A stretch of DNA of 33,886 bases from a virus (IMGVR_UViG_3300025736_000095:1-33886), one strand, 5' to 3'; counted from the first letter of the stretch, positions 1 through 8,083 are shown. Numbers and translations: made by a program. The notes: a model not told the origin generated them from the letters alone.

Positions 1-41
1 GGCCCTTTCCCGCTTGGCCCTGTCCTATCGCCTCTTGGCAT
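1..41 (-). CDS. DUF5320-like small Gly/Pro-rich protein, N-terminal fragment
   Basis: Only the first 13 codons are inside the window; the gene runs off the left edge. They read MPRGDRTGPSGKG, which resembles the conserved opening of DUF5320-type proteins (MPRGDGTGP...). An AAAGGAGA ribosome binding site lies about 5 bases before the ATG, and the endolysin stop is just upstream, so the gene looks real and co-transcribed with the lysis genes. The function of the family is unknown to me. The assignment rests only on the N-terminal motif. Confidence 0.5.
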   Translation of the reverse strand, partial: MPRGDRTGPSGKG

Positions 42-43
42 GA

Positions 44-814
44 TTATCTCCTTTCTATATAACTTTTCATATTTATAATAAGTTGATCTAAATGTTTAAC
101 TTCTAAAGCCTTTATTCTCCAATACTCTTTGTCGTTTGTGATTTTCTCTTTTGCGAGTACATCTAATGCTTTGTCAAACTCTGTTGGTTCTATTGTCTTA
201 CCCTCCATGAACGGTGGAAAACGCCCCATTTTATCGCCTGTAAGCTCATTGCGGTCAATCTGTATACCGTGGAGCGTCCCATAGCCGTATTGGTTCATTG
301 CGTAGCCTCTGATAGCAACTTCGGGAACTCGTGAGAGTGAGCGCCAGTAGTCTTTGAACCGTAGCTTATAATAAAGCTGTTCCGATGTCATATAGTTATT
401 GAAACCTATATAGATTCCAGGTGTAAAATCTTTATATACATTCTCATACCAATAGTTACAAAAGTCGTATATGTCTTGTTGCTTGTTTCTATAGTCTGGG
501 TTTATATCTTCAAGATCAAGGTACAAAATCTTACCTTGTTCGTATCCCTCTTGTTTTGCAAACAAAGAAGCATTAGACCCGTATGTTGTACCAAGGTCTT
601 TCGATGGAAAAATTCCAGGCTTTGCAGGGCAATGCTGCACTAGCCCAAGATCCAGCCCAGCATTCAAAATGTTTTGTATTTCTTTCTTGTCTATGTCTAT
701 TCGAGTGTTCATAGAGAACCGCCCTACATATCGTATTACAAAATCAAAAGCTGAACGTCTGAATTTTACAGCGGTTTCATATGATAATTTAGAATTACAG
801 TCAAACCCTCTCAT
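44..814 (-). CDS. Endolysin, DUF1906 (Rv2525c-like) glycoside hydrolase-like
   Basis: Protein of 256 residues, probably the cell-wall lysing enzyme. It opens with MRGFDCNSK, the usual start of the DUF1906/Rv2525c-like domain, a TIM-barrel fold related to GH25 lysozymes. Further features are a FDFVIRYVGR strand near residues 23-32, an acidic strand ILYLDLEDINPDY near 96-108 holding the likely catalytic acids (D100, E102, D103), and GIYIGF near 133. The C-terminal 45 residues are charged and may be a short wall-binding or linker segment. There is no signal peptide, so release would need a holin; the membrane protein two genes upstream is a candidate. Its ATG overlaps the preceding stop by 4 bases. 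The lysis role is inferred from the domain and the position after the tail genes. Confidence 0.75.
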   Translation of the reverse strand: MRGFDCNSKLSYETAVKFRRSAFDFVIRYVGRFSMNTRIDIDKKEIQNILNAGLDLGLVQHCPAKPGIFPSKDLGTTYGSNASLFAKQEGYEQGKILYLDLEDINPDYRNKQQDIYDFCNYWYENVYKDFTPGIYIGFNNYMTSEQLYYKLRFKDYWRSLSRVPEVAIRGYAMNQYGYGTLHGIQIDRNELTGDKMGRFPPFMEGKTIEPTEFDKALDVLAKEKITNDKEYWRIKALEVKHLDQLIINMKSYIERR

Positions 815-1014
815 TTTATCCCCCTATATGTATATACGCTCAAACTATCGTCATCGGCTTTATCTAATGAAAAGACTTTTGATAAATCGTTCATATTGAG
901 ATATACTTCTCCGTTTTGTTCAATCATTTTAACATCATTGATAGTCCCCAAATCATCAACAAACACTTTTATTTCCTTGCGTTCTGAATAAACGATAATG
1001 GTATATGCTTTCAT
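811..1014 (-). CDS. Small hypothetical protein between holin-like gene and endolysin
   Basis: Product of 67 residues starting MKAYTIIVYSERKEIKV. The open frame extends further upstream, but this ATG overlaps the stop of the preceding membrane-protein gene by 4 bases, the coupling used throughout this operon, so I chose it. The sequence is acidic and predicted beta-rich, with no membrane segment and no motif I recognise. Its stop overlaps the endolysin start. The position in the lysis cassette suggests a lysis-related or structural accessory role, but the sequence itself does not show this. Confidence 0.6.
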   Translation of the reverse strand: MKAYTIIVYSERKEIKVFVDDLGTINDVKMIEQNGEVYLNMNDLSKVFSLDKADDDSLSVYTYRGIK

Positions 1015-1298
1015 TGTTTTAACCTCACCAACGATATTATTAATCCACTTACACCAGAAATAGCAGCAGCTATTGAAATCCAAATAACCTTAACAGAGTT
1101 TTTTCTAAATTTAGTGTTTTCGTTTATGTCTTTAACTAATGGTTCCATGATTTTTCTGCATTGAGTGTTGTCGTGTACATGCATAAACATAACATCACAA
1201 TCGGTTTTCAGTTTCGGTATACACGACGTGTACCCTTCTACCCTAGCAATTGACGCAACCATCTTCATAAATTCCTCTGTTAGTTTTTCGTTGTTCAT
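1011..1298 (-). CDS. Membrane protein, XhlA/holin-associated-like
   Basis: Product of 95 residues with a charged, partly helical N-terminal half and one hydrophobic segment near residues 70-91 (VIWISIAAAISGVSGLIISL), ending in VRLKQ. A soluble helical part followed by one C-terminal membrane anchor is the layout of XhlA-type haemolysin/holin partners found beside endolysins. Two cysteines (residues 26 and 34) and a His-rich patch (HVHDNTQC) are unusual. An AGGAG site precedes the ATG. Lysis function is inferred from layout and position only; it could be another tail-end membrane protein. Confidence 0.55.
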   Translation of the reverse strand: MNNEKLTEEFMKMVASIARVEGYTSCIPKLKTDCDVMFMHVHDNTQCRKIMEPLVKDINENTKFRKNSVKVIWISIAAAISGVSGLIISLVRLKQ

Positions 1299-1310
1299 AA
1301 TGGCTCCTGT

Positions 1311-2732
1311 CTACTTTACTTCTATTTTGCCTACAATATATCTCAAGTCACCTTCGTTTGCTAAATATATCGCTGGTTGTAAAGTCTTGGGGTTAATAAT
1401 TGATACTTGAATGTCATACTGCCCTGGTGCAATTTGAGGTGTTATTGAAGTCGATATGTCATATGTTCCAGGAATCCATGTTCTGATATCAACATCTACT
1501 GTTTTTGAATAAACTATGATTCCGTCACTAGATAAAGATAATTCGATTTTCCAGTCATAATAAAACGGTGCAAGTCCCGTGTTCGACCAAGTCATTTGTA
1601 TATCCGCCGATGTGTTTATAAATTCTGGATAGGTTATTGATTTTATATAAAGCCTGTATCCAAGTTGGTTAAGCATCGTTTTAAAGTTTATGTCCTCGAT
1701 ACTTCCCTGTGCGAACGCTCCTTGAGATGGTATTCTGAACCATGAACATTTTCCTGCTTGTATCTGTGCTAAAGTTGTTTCATAGCTTTCTGTACCAAAC
1801 CATGTTGGAGGACTAGAATAACATTCGCCACCAGTCGGGGCTGCTTCCCAAGCACTAGGCATAGCCGGATGATATGACTTGGTGCGCCAATCTTGATACC
1901 CGTTTGCAATACCGTTAAGCCAATAATTAGATTCTGAAACATGTCCGAACGCATCACAGTGCAAACCCATTCCGTTATCAATGCCTACTCGTCTAACCTG
2001 TCTAACCGAGATAAGTTTATTTGTAAGATAAGTATTATATGCAGATTCATATAATGACGTATATTCGACCGTTGGCAAAGATCCTGCTTCTCCGTGAGTC
2101 AAAAAGGTAGTGTGCATTTCTCCCCAGTGCCCTACACTACCCATCTTGAACAGCCACACAAAATCATCGTTATTATATCTGTCAGCGAACGCCTTTATAA
2201 CTCTTGTGTGTTCTGAAATCAATATAGCGTTTTTATAGTTCGGACTAAACCCGCCATATGCGTCCCCAGAATTTGTGTAATATGTTCCGTCAATTTCGTC
2301 ATATAACCAGCTAGGAATGTCTGTATGAATCTTAGGTTTTTTAGACCAGTCCATATAGAACATTATCATCATTTTCTTTCCTTCTTCACGCCACTTGCTG
2401 AAATTAAACTTTGACTCGAACGATTCCCAATCAAAAACATATTTAGTAGGCTCTAATTCTTTCCATGAAACATACGCAGCAACTAATTCAAAGTCGAAAT
2501 CGTTAGTTAAGTTATCGCCGTAGTGCATTGCCCCTCTATATGGGTTCTTCAAAACGTCTGTTGTTTCTTCAAAATCAATAGTCTTTTGTATAGGTAACTC
2601 AACAGGTGGAACTTCAACCGGCGGTGTTTCTAACATATCAATAATATGGTTCGTGTTTTCTTCTATTCTTTCTTCTATTCTTTCTTCTATTCTTTTTGTG
2701 ATCTTTTCTTCGATCCGTTCTATAATCCCCAT
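1311..2732 (-). CDS. Tail fibre with glycoside-hydrolase-like domain (DUF4874/DUF4832 type)
   Basis: Protein of 473 residues. Residues 1-35 are a charged helix with a repeated ERIE unit, probably a trimeric coiled coil, followed by a Pro-rich hinge (PPVEVPPVELP). From residue 63 a NPYRG motif and then SWKELEPTKYVFDW (89-102) match the start of a TIM-barrel region seen in DUF4874/DUF4832 proteins, which resemble clan-A glycosidases. The last 110 residues look like an Ig-like beta-sandwich. Coiled coil plus enzyme plus beta-sandwich at the distal tail end suggests a receptor-binding fibre or capsule/polysaccharide depolymerase. A GGGGG site precedes the ATG. The family name is from memory; catalytic activity and substrate are not shown. 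Confidence 0.6.
   Translation of the reverse strand: MGIIERIEEKITKRIEERIEERIEENTNHIIDMLETPPVEVPPVELPIQKTIDFEETTDVLKNPYRGAMHYGDNLTNDFDFELVAAYVSWKELEPTKYVFDWESFESKFNFSKWREEGKKMMIMFYMDWSKKPKIHTDIPSWLYDEIDGTYYTNSGDAYGGFSPNYKNAILISEHTRVIKAFADRYNNDDFVWLFKMGSVGHWGEMHTTFLTHGEAGSLPTVEYTSLYESAYNTYLTNKLISVRQVRRVGIDNGMGLHCDAFGHVSESNYWLNGIANGYQDWRTKSYHPAMPSAWEAAPTGGECYSSPPTWFGTESYETTLAQIQAGKCSWFRIPSQGAFAQGSIEDINFKTMLNQLGYRLYIKSITYPEFINTSADIQMTWSNTGLAPFYYDWKIELSLSSDGIIVYSKTVDVDIRTWIPGTYDISTSITPQIAPGQYDIQVSIINPKTLQPAIYLANEGDLRYIVGKIEVK
2658..2693 (-). repeat. Three tandem 12-bp repeats in the fibre coiled coil
   Basis: The unit AGAATAGAAGAA (minus strand) is repeated three times without mismatch and encodes the RIEE repeats of the fibre's N-terminal helix. 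Exact DNA repetition suggests recent slippage that changes coiled-coil length in 4-residue steps. Confidence 0.8.
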
Positions 2733-2740
2733 AATACCCC

Positions 2741-3352
2741 CTAGTTTTTATATTCCATAAATCCCATACAACAATTAAATATATTCCCAGCCGTTGCATT
2801 ATCCCATGTTGCCGTAACGGTTATATCTAAAGCACCAGTAGTGTCTATTTCAGCAACCGCACAATTGACATTTGAATCTTCCCCATCGATTACCATGTCC
2901 ATGTGCCAAGCCATTGACCCTGTTGAGGCCGCTTCTCTTACAGTACAAGTTCCTGATATATGCCAACAAGCGTCTGTGAGTTTACCTCCAACGGAAGCTA
3001 GTGTGGCTACAGTATTTCCACCAACTTTTACCTGTGTTGTTACGTCCTGTGCACTATTTGAATTATTTATAGAACCAGCCATATACATTTTAAGTATATT
3101 CCCAGCAATCCAAGAATTAGCAGGAACAGCCGCAGTGAAAACGGTTGTTTCTGTTGTTGTGTCTGCGGCAACTGATGTTGCAACCTTAACATCACTTGTT
3201 CGATCTAAAACTTTTTGCAAAGACTTATTTGTAACATACATCTTGTTCCCAAAGTATTCCAACTTCCCTGCAACAGGAGTCGTTGACAATGCAACAACAT
3301 CAAGTATAGGCGCTTTCAGAGTAGGTGAAGTATTGTAAACAACTAACCCGGT
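2741..3352 (-). CDS. Fibre-like protein, downstream part of a TGA-interrupted frame
   Basis: This open stretch of 203 codons directly follows, in the same frame, the TGA that ends the preceding 125-residue gene. The first codons after the TGA read TGLVVYNTSPTLKAP, typical of phage fibre segments. The only plausible internal start is a TTG at 3289 with no ribosome binding site. It therefore looks like the second half of one 328-residue protein, made by stop-codon readthrough or split by a point mutation. The later part (182 residues from the TTG) is Thr/Ala/Val-rich and beta-like, with a C-terminal NCCMGFMEYKN. No enzyme motif is seen; a tail or fibre accessory role is inferred from position. 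Confidence 0.6.
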   Translation of the reverse strand, partial: TGLVVYNTSPTLKAPILDVVALSTTPVAGKLEYFGNKMYVTNKSLQKVLDRTSDVKVATSVAADTTTETTVFTAAVPANSWIAGNILKMYMAGSINNSNSAQDVTTQVKVGGNTVATLASVGGKLTDACWHISGTCTVREAASTGSMAWHMDMVIDGEDSNVNCAVAEIDTTGALDITVTATWDNATAGNIFNCCMGFMEYKN

Positions 3353-3730
3353 TCATGTTTCGTCAGATATCTTTGTGGCAAATTCAGCCGAAGTCATTAT
3401 AGGTATGAACCCTAATGGTAAAACACCATAGGTTGACTGTACGTACCAGTCAGAACCGTTACAAGTTACAATACAAGATTCACCCTCAGCAAGAGAAACT
3501 ATGGTTGAACCGTCAGATATAGTTCCAACACCTGAATTTATATTAATAAATTTAACTGTGTATAAATCATTATTCGCAGCAGCGCCCATTGTTATTGTAA
3601 CCGCAGTAGCTTTATTTATCAAAACCGTACCATAGAAACCGTCTGCCAAAGTGTCTGTATCAACAACAGTAGCTATATATTCCCTACTCGCATAAAACAT
3701 ATTCGGTTTTGTGTTTACTGCTACGCTCAT
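3353..3730 (-). CDS. Small tail/fibre structural protein ending at an in-frame TGA
   Basis: Product of 125 residues with a good AAGGAG site before its ATG. It is beta-rich, with a TLADGFYGTVLINKATAVTITM segment split by Gly/Asp turns, as in fibre or tip proteins carrying small beta-sandwich domains. It ends in EFATKISDET followed by TGA, after which the same frame continues for 203 codons with fibre-like sequence. The TGA is the only interruption. Neighbours are the tail hub upstream and the hydrolase-like fibre downstream. Structural role inferred from position and composition. Confidence 0.65.
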   Translation of the reverse strand: MSVAVNTKPNMFYASREYIATVVDTDTLADGFYGTVLINKATAVTITMGAAANNDLYTVKFININSGVGTISDGSTIVSLAEGESCIVTCNGSDWYVQSTYGVLPLGFIPIMTSAEFATKISDET

Positions 3731-3739
3731 AATATCTCC

Positions 3740-5887
3740 TTATGGTGTTGTTTTATAAAAATAAACCGTTCCCAATCCACTATCTGTATATACATTACAA
3801 TTTGCTTGGACTAATAAAGCACCAGATGCTATGTTAAAATCTGCGGGTATTGCACCATCATAAATCCAAGTCCCATCACTTCCGGAATCATAATATTGTA
3901 ATCCTTCAGCATTCGTTCTAATATCTGTAGTAGCTAAATAAAAATCTCCAGTTGAACAGGCTAAATATGTATCACTTCCTATAAGAAATAGTACTTGCTT
4001 GGGATATGTTGACGTCAATACAGGTGAATTGTCTAGACCGCCTGCCCATAATTGATATAATGAAACTGTTGTTGCATTTGCCACTACACCCAAACTATAA
4101 TATGTTCCATTATCCGAATATACAGCAAATATTTTATAAAAATATTCCGTATTCTCAGTAAGACTCGTATCGTCAAACAATTCTAATACCCCCGAATATT
4201 CCAAAGTAGCGTTAGCGTCACACCAAGTACGGTCTTTGTTTTCTAATGTTGTAGCATAACTATAAAGTTCTACGCCTGTAAAGTTCAAAGAACTAGGATT
4301 AGACCAAGTAAGATCGATTTCGTAATATCCGTTAACCGTAGCAACAAAGTTTGAAACGTCTACTAGAGTAGTTTCAGAAATAAGAGGAATGGTCAAAATG
4401 TTCATATGTGCAAACCCTGACGAAATGACAAAATCAGTAGCGGACGAATCCCCTTTTATTTCAATTGTCATTGGTGAAGCTGATATTGGTTCTTCGACTA
4501 AAGTATCAGTATACATCATGAGTTCATTACCAGATATGTCTTGTACTGGTTGGAAAGTTCGTGGTGTTCCGTTAACATACGTTTTAAGAGTTAAAGCTAT
4601 GTCGCCTGTTGAAGTTCCCGAACAAGCAAAGAATATTTTAACGTCAGACTTAATACCTAAACTAAAAGTCTTTGATAAGATAGAAACCTCTGTAGAAGTA
4701 ACGTCTGTTTGAGCTGTAGAAGTAACCGCATAATCTTTGACCAAATATTTCTGACTCGCATTACTGACATTCCCTGCACCGCCGCCTTTTGCAGCTTGTA
4801 CAAGTTCGGTCATGAACTTTAAGTTGTCAAGTCCGACCTGTGAGCCAAAATCGGAGTCGTTTTTTTCAATAGCATCTATAACTGCTATCTCTCTATTTTG
4901 TGTCTGTGACTGAATGTTCACATTAGTTATAAGATAATAAGTATCTTCGTCTATTCCATACTTAGGAAGTTTTACTTTTAGTTTTGTGAGTGGATCCCAG
5001 TCTAAAGAATAAGAAGCGAAAGAAAGTTCGCCTGTCCGATTGTTTTGCTTGAGTTCGTTTGTTGCTAGAGTGACCGCATCTGCTGTCGTTTTTACATTAG
5101 AATCTTGTATGACATTACCATATACGCCCGAACTCCAAGTTGACCCGCCCTCAATTGTTTGTCTAGCTGAAAAATTAGAAGACTCTTGAGCCATTCCTAC
5201 AACTGCTATCCCGTCTTCTCCAACATCACCAATTACATATTGTTTGTTTCTGTAATTTGCAAGTGAGTTTGCAATCTGCATATCATAAAAATCTTTGAAT
5301 GTACCAGTAGACATTAAATCATGTGACGCTGCTGGCGTGGTAGTCTCTGCTTCAAAGTTCAACGCTTTGTTATTATCAATGTACCATGTGAACCCTGACG
5401 CATCCGCTAGTTGATCTAGTATCTCTTTTACAGATGTAATTCCTTTATTATATTGAGTATAATAAGCTCCGTTTTCTATGTTCCCACCAGTAGACAGATT
5501 TTCACTATAAGTATCATCATTTAAAACATTGTTCAATATATATTTTACAATGTCACCTGCATAAGAGGTGGAAAATGAAGCCGTGATAGTTCGCCTTTCA
5601 GGTATAGAATTATAGCCATCAGAATATAATGAAGACCTTATAAGAGCATCATTGCTATTCCCGCCTGTAAACTCTGAATGAGCGACCTTGCTTATTATAC
5701 CGCCAAAATATAGGTTGGAATCATTATCATAGACCTTTATATCTTGACCGACTTGAGGTAAATATGTACTAGCCTGTGTCACAAATGTCACGCCGCAAGT
5801 ATTATTAGCCTTTGACGATCTGTTCAAGTCTACTGTTCCACCCTCGTAATATGCTGTTTTAGTGTCTCCTAAAATATTTATTATCAT
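3740..5887 (-). CDS. Tail hub / tail-associated protein with fibronectin-like domain
   Basis: Protein of 715 residues starting MIINILGDTKTAYYEGG; the ATG overlaps the tape-measure stop by 4 bases, so I rejected the longer upstream start. The first 340 residues resemble hub proteins of the XkdQ/gp27/Tal type: a beta-rich start, a GFTWYIDNNKALNFE strand and a DPLTKLKVKLPKYG region. Around residues 520-620 is a fibronectin type III-like stretch (WSNPSSLNFTGVELY ... TEYFYKIFAVYSDNG). The last 100 residues form another small domain. It probably forms the tail tip below the tube and anchors the fibres. No separate Dit gene is present between it and the tape measure. The hub role is inferred from order and partial resemblance. 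Confidence 0.7.
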   Translation of the reverse strand: MIINILGDTKTAYYEGGTVDLNRSSKANNTCGVTFVTQASTYLPQVGQDIKVYDNDSNLYFGGIISKVAHSEFTGGNSNDALIRSSLYSDGYNSIPERRTITASFSTSYAGDIVKYILNNVLNDDTYSENLSTGGNIENGAYYTQYNKGITSVKEILDQLADASGFTWYIDNNKALNFEAETTTPAASHDLMSTGTFKDFYDMQIANSLANYRNKQYVIGDVGEDGIAVVGMAQESSNFSARQTIEGGSTWSSGVYGNVIQDSNVKTTADAVTLATNELKQNNRTGELSFASYSLDWDPLTKLKVKLPKYGIDEDTYYLITNVNIQSQTQNREIAVIDAIEKNDSDFGSQVGLDNLKFMTELVQAAKGGGAGNVSNASQKYLVKDYAVTSTAQTDVTSTEVSILSKTFSLGIKSDVKIFFACSGTSTGDIALTLKTYVNGTPRTFQPVQDISGNELMMYTDTLVEEPISASPMTIEIKGDSSATDFVISSGFAHMNILTIPLISETTLVDVSNFVATVNGYYEIDLTWSNPSSLNFTGVELYSYATTLENKDRTWCDANATLEYSGVLELFDDTSLTENTEYFYKIFAVYSDNGTYYSLGVVANATTVSLYQLWAGGLDNSPVLTSTYPKQVLFLIGSDTYLACSTGDFYLATTDIRTNAEGLQYYDSGSDGTWIYDGAIPADFNIASGALLVQANCNVYTDSGLGTVYFYKTTP

Positions 5888-7476
5888 CTTGCTCTGCCCA
5901 CTCCTCCGGATTGCCATGTGCTATATACAAGTTCGGCTAATTTACGCCCGTCTCTTTGATCAAAGACTTTTGCGTCATAAAAATTAACAACCATCCCTTT
6001 TTCTTGTTTACCCCTGCCAGGTTTCACTTGTGCACCTCTTGGTAAAATAACTCTTTCGGGTCTATCCTCACCAACCATGTATTCATCTGTGTCTGCAATA
6101 TATCCGCCTGTTGCTTTCCCTTTATTCTTATTGCCACCAAATATACCACCTATAAATCCTGTGACTTTTGATACAGCTCCGCCAGCAACTTTTGCAACGC
6201 TTCCTACGACTTTAGCGACTCCCTCGATCAACGGACCTATTATCTTGAATACCTTTTCCAAGATGGTGAGAAATACTGGTAATACAGTCTTTGTCAATGT
6301 CTGGATTATACCCATCATAACAGGAAGCAAGTCTTTTGCTAGTTCCAAGAAGATGTCTATTAGAGGCATCATAATAGGTGCAAGCATAGCCCAATATTCA
6401 ATAAAGAACGGTAACACTCCCTTGACAAGTTCCATGAATATATCAAGGATAGGTTGAACCACAGGTATAAGTTTATTAAACAACTCTATAAATACCGGCA
6501 TAAGTGTTTCTATAATAGGTACTAGCATGTCAATGAACGGTAACAACACCGAATCTATCAACATTAGAAATACCGTAATTATAGGATCTAGTATTGGTAC
6601 TAACGCATCTAATAGCTTCAAGAACACAGGCAATAATTTATCTATTAGCACTTGAACAATCGGCATCAATTTTTCAATCAATGGACCTATGAACCCCATT
6701 AGTGGAGGAAGTATTTTTATGAACTCTTGTGCTAGATCGTTTATGATAGGCAACAATGGTCCTAATGCTTTTGTAAACAAAGCCCCTATAGTCCTTGTCA
6801 ATTGATCCATTGTATCAGTCATTTCTACACCTGATTTTATAGTCTTTTCGTCAAGCACAAGTCCTAAATCATTAGCCTTTTGTTTCATTTCGTCAACTGC
6901 TCCTGCACCCGCATTAAATAAAGGTGCTAAGTCTGTGGCTGATCGCCCTAACAATTCATTAGCTAATGCTGTTCTTTTGGTTTCATCGTCCATTGCAGAT
7001 AAAGCGGTTATTGTTTCTTCTAACAAAACTTCTTGGTCTTTTAAGTTTCCATCAGCGTCTGTGACAGATATCCCTAGCTCGTCAAACGAATCTGAATAAG
7101 TATCGACTCCTTGTGAAGCTTCATATGCAGCTTGAGATAGTTTCTTGACTGCTGGTTGTAGTCCTTCAACAGAACCACCAGATTGAGATATTGCAAAATC
7201 CCATTCTTGAAAAGACTCTGCAGATATACCTATCTTTTGAGACAACTTATCAACACGGTCTGCGGATGTAGATGCTTTTTTTGCCATACCAAACACCGCA
7301 CCACCTACAGCAAGTGCAGCCGATCCCATAACAGCGGCTCCCTTAACCATTCCGCCACCGGCTTTTTTGAAAGTGCCACCAAGACCACCGGCTTTCTTGT
7401 CGATTTTATCTAAGTCTTTTTCAGTTTCTTCTCCGCCTTCTAGAAAGACAGAACCAAAAACTTTAAATATTTCCAT
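5884..7476 (-). CDS. Tail tape measure protein
   Basis: Protein of 530 residues. The Gly/Ala-rich N-terminal part carries KKAGGGMVKGAAVMGSAAL, followed by a helical SADRVDKLSQKIGISAESFQEW segment, typical of phage tape measures. Residues about 235-430 are a long run of hydrophobic helices with recurring LLP, LIP or LVPI at roughly 20-residue spacing. A GGIFGG hinge and the C-terminal GGYIADTDEYMVGEDRPERVILP motif, common at tape-measure ends, follow. It sets tail length and occupies the tube lumen. At about 0.15 nm per residue (general rule) the tail would be near 80 nm, rather short. It follows the G/GT chaperone genes, the standard order. Confidence 0.9.
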   Translation of the reverse strand: MEIFKVFGSVFLEGGEETEKDLDKIDKKAGGLGGTFKKAGGGMVKGAAVMGSAALAVGGAVFGMAKKASTSADRVDKLSQKIGISAESFQEWDFAISQSGGSVEGLQPAVKKLSQAAYEASQGVDTYSDSFDELGISVTDADGNLKDQEVLLEETITALSAMDDETKRTALANELLGRSATDLAPLFNAGAGAVDEMKQKANDLGLVLDEKTIKSGVEMTDTMDQLTRTIGALFTKALGPLLPIINDLAQEFIKILPPLMGFIGPLIEKLMPIVQVLIDKLLPVFLKLLDALVPILDPIITVFLMLIDSVLLPFIDMLVPIIETLMPVFIELFNKLIPVVQPILDIFMELVKGVLPFFIEYWAMLAPIMMPLIDIFLELAKDLLPVMMGIIQTLTKTVLPVFLTILEKVFKIIGPLIEGVAKVVGSVAKVAGGAVSKVTGFIGGIFGGNKNKGKATGGYIADTDEYMVGEDRPERVILPRGAQVKPGRGKQEKGMVVNFYDAKVFDQRDGRKLAELVYSTWQSGGVGRAR

Positions 7477-7485
7477 GATAACCTT

Positions 7486-7791
7486 TCACCAACTGTATTT
7501 TGCCTTTATAGCGTTAGCTTCTTTGATAATCTGTTCTGTTGGCAATGTACATATCTTAGAACTTCGATTCCCATAAAACTCGTCAAATGTCATGTATGTA
7601 TCTTTATCAAAATGAGGATACGTTGACGCATATATAGCATGTGCTCTTGCTTCTGCGTTCTCTGCAACGATCTTGTTTAATAACTGCCAGCCATCCTCAT
7701 AGTCCAGATTCATAATATAGTTCATATCCGAATACCTGGACGCAAACAAATCAATCACATCTATATGCGTTTTGATGTGACTGGCCGGGTA
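7486..7791 (-). CDS. Tail assembly chaperone, T part (made by -1 frameshift)
   Basis: Downstream part of the G/GT chaperone pair, with 101 codons open in the -1 frame from the slippery T7 run. After the shift it reads YPASHIKTHIDVIDLFASRYSDMNYIMNLDYEDGW when joined across the site. The frame has only a GTG at 7758 with no convincing ribosome site, so frameshifting is the better explanation. In the lambda GT model the fused C-terminal domain recruits tail tube protein to the tape measure. The helical DYEDGWQLLNKIV and YMTFDEFYGN segments resemble T-domain proteins of Gram-positive phages. The predicted G-T fusion is about 192 residues. Confidence 0.75.
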   Translation of the reverse strand, partial: YPASHIKTHIDVIDLFASRYSDMNYIMNLDYEDGWQLLNKIVAENAEARAHAIYASTYPHFDKDTYMTFDEFYGNRSSKICTLPTEQIIKEANAIKAKYSW

Positions 7792-8063
7792 AAAAAACCT
7801 GCAATTTTCTTATATATTTCTTTGATCTCTTCCACTAACTCTTCAATCTCTGTGTCTGCAATTGCTTCAACCGTAATGCCTGTCATATCACTAAGCAATA
7901 CATACAATTCTTTTTCTGCCTTATGGATATTAGTAACAATACCCCATAGCATGTCAGCACCGACCTCGTCTTGTGATTTGCCCTTGAAATCCAGCTTGAA
8001 CCCCATTTGAGAAACAAGCTTTGAAATCATTGCAATCTGTCGTGTCTTGAGTTTAATCTCCAT
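7761..8063 (-). CDS. Tail assembly chaperone, G part
   Basis: Product of 100 residues beginning MEIKLKTRQIAMISKLV, with GGGGG four bases before the ATG; the longer open frame upstream has only a TTG start. It is helical and acidic, without membrane or enzyme motifs, as expected for the gpG-type chaperone between tail tube and tape measure. Near its end, codons 90-91 are TTT TTT preceded by T, a classic T-TTT-TTT slippery site; without shifting, translation ends in TRPVTSKRI at TAG. Most ribosomes would make this protein and a minority the fusion. Function by position and by the frameshift signature. Confidence 0.75.
   Translation of the reverse strand: MEIKLKTRQIAMISKLVSQMGFKLDFKGKSQDEVGADMLWGIVTNIHKAEKELYVLLSDMTGITVEAIADTEIEELVEEIKEIYKKIAGFFTRPVTSKRI
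7791..7797 (-). promoter_or_regulatory. Slippery heptamer for programmed -1 frameshift
   Basis: Seven consecutive T on the coding strand, in the phase T TTT TTT ACC relative to the G frame. This is a perfect X-XXY-YYZ site. The -1 frame is open from a TAA about 25 bases upstream through the whole T gene, so one tandem slip joins the two proteins. Gene order (tube, G, T, tape measure) matches the conserved use of frameshifting here in long-tailed phages. Confidence 0.8.
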
Positions 8064-8083
8064 GTTACCCCCTATTAAATTTT

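Noticed and set aside
2841-3338. 165-residue plus-strand open frame
   Set aside because: Antisense shadow of the fibre-like frame; no ribosome site, composition follows the opposite strand's codons, and no other plus-strand genes exist.
2741-3730. Alternative genetic code with TGA as tryptophan
   Set aside because: Many genes here end in TGA overlapping the next ATG, so TGA works as a stop; the in-frame TGA is local.
6077-6457. 126-residue plus-strand hydrophobic frame
   Set aside because: Shadow of the hydrophobic repeats of the tape measure on the opposite strand.
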